Below the pieces are notes generated by a model. It ran no database searches and had not been told where the DNA came from. It was given only the letters and a program-made list of their open reading frames with translations. From JAABRB01 sp041617635 (GTDB lineage: Bacteria > Pseudomonadota > Gammaproteobacteria > Burkholderiales > SG8-39), in contig JBFJOO010000150.1 in assembly GCA_041617635.1 (NCBI GenBank), positions 1 through 6,840 of the forward strand: a DNA stretch of 6,840 bases, in the 5' to 3' direction. Both the position numbers and the translations under genes were made by a program. Shown piece by piece: positions 6,019 to 6,840 of the stretch (positions are counted from its first letter, which is position 1; every line of letters begins with the position of its first letter).

Positions 6019-6032
6019 ATCTGACCTGTCAA
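6005..6032 (-). promoter_or_regulatory. sigma70-type promoter of the arsR-arsI-acr3 operon
   Basis: On the minus strand a perfect TTGACA -35 (6027-6032) is followed by a 16-bp spacer and TATTAT (6005-6010; 5 of 6 to TATAAT). This is the best promoter in the window. Only seven bases (5998-6004) lie between the -10 and the arsR ATG, so transcription should begin at or within a base or two of the start codon. Confidence 0.7.
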
Positions 6033-6047
6033 GCCCCGCCCGCACGA

Positions 6048-6068
6048 CTGGGGGGGCAGAGCCCCCAG
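6048..6068. repeat. Short GC hairpin between groEL terminator and ars promoter
   Basis: CTGGGGG and CCCCCAG form a 7-bp perfect inverted repeat around a short loop. It has no adjoining T tract in either direction, so it is not a canonical terminator. It may help insulate the ars promoter from groEL transcription, or mean nothing. Confidence 0.35.
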
Positions 6069-6093
6069 GCTAGCCTGCGAGGCCCGCGCTCCC

Positions 6094-6122
6094 AAAAAGA
6101 AAACCCCGCTTGCGCGGGGTTT
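6094..6122 (-). terminator. Intrinsic terminator downstream of groEL
   Basis: On the minus strand a 9-bp perfect stem AAACCCCGC / GCGGGGTTT with loop GCAA is followed by TCTTTTT. This is a canonical Rho-independent terminator, about 100 nt after the groEL stop and 62 nt before the ars -35. It should end the groEL (probably groES-groEL) transcript and keep it out of the ars operon. Confidence 0.88.
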
Positions 6123-6147
6123 CAGTTCAGCGGGAAGGGGGGTAACG

Positions 6148-6171
6148 GGAGGGAACCAGCCGGTTCCCTCC
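6148..6171. repeat. Perfect 10-bp hairpin in the groEL 3' region
   Basis: GGAGGGAACC (6148-6157) and GGTTCCCTCC (6162-6171) pair perfectly around a 4-nt loop. There is no T tract after it on either strand. It lies between the groEL stop-codon palindrome and the true terminator, and could protect the 3' end of the groEL message. Confidence 0.6.
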
Positions 6172-6191
6172 TGTTCGTAACCTACCCCTAC

Positions 6192-6223
6192 GGATGGATA
6201 TCGTAATGCGCTGTCGCGCATTA

Positions 6224-6237
<14 letters not shown>
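6192..6237. repeat. Large imperfect palindrome spanning the groEL stop codon
   Basis: Outer arms GGATGGATAT (6192-6201) and ATATCCATCC (6228-6237) pair over 10 bp. Inner arms GTAATGCGC (6203-6211) and GCGCATTAC (6216-6224) pair over 9 bp around a TGTC loop, with only a 1-by-3 nt internal loop between. The right half includes the last three codons and the TAG stop of groEL. No T tract follows, so it is not a standard terminator. It could be a REP-like palindromic unit or an mRNA-stabilising hairpin. Confidence 0.7.

Positions 6238-6840
<603 letters not shown>

Noticed and set aside
5998..6045. N-terminal extension of ArsR to 6045
   Set aside because: It would place the start upstream of the strong TTGACA/TATTAT promoter, and the added residues are not typical of ArsR.

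Overview
The window is high-GC bacterial DNA, most likely from a betaproteobacterium. This rests on the GroEL C-terminus, the DUF4212 symporter subunit and two conserved proteins of betaproteobacterial character; no rRNA or other taxonomic marker is present. It holds eight genes, two of them cut by the window edges. All are on the minus strand except one near the left end.

Left end (1-1516): the start of a DUF4212 sodium:solute symporter small subunit runs off the left edge. It is divergent from an unrecognised conserved protein (292-978, +), which converges with a second unrecognised protein (1007-1516, -) with an N-terminal winged-helix-like part and an alanine-rich middle.

Middle (1669-3974): a tightly linked pair encodes a COG4091-type NAD(P)-dependent oxidoreductase with a C-terminal SAF domain and a COG3618-type amidohydrolase (lactonase-like). 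They are 2 nt apart and probably form a small catabolic unit of unknown substrate.

Right-middle (4051-6032): an arsenic operon in the order arsR, arsI, acr3. It has a strong promoter with an overlapping inverted repeat, an ATGA overlap between arsR and arsI, and a 13-nt gap before acr3. ArsR (As(III) sensor with C-terminal cysteines), ArsI (C-As lyase-like VOC enzyme with a Cys-Cys pair) and Acr3 (As(III) efflux) make a sense, demethylate and export route for trivalent methylarsenicals. No arsenate reductase gene is present in the operon. The oxidoreductase/amidohydrolase pair lies 76 nt downstream on the same strand with no clear terminator between, so read-through is possible.

Right end (6094-6840): the C-terminal third of GroEL with a His-containing Gly-Gly-Met tail. 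It is followed by a large imperfect palindrome over its stop codon, a second perfect hairpin, and a canonical intrinsic terminator that separates groEL from the ars promoter.

I see no mobile element, CRISPR array, tRNA or rRNA. I do not see strong evidence of a wholly new system. The most interesting points are the probable leaderless arsR transcript, the palindrome over the groEL stop, and the uncharacterised oxidoreductase/amidohydrolase pair.
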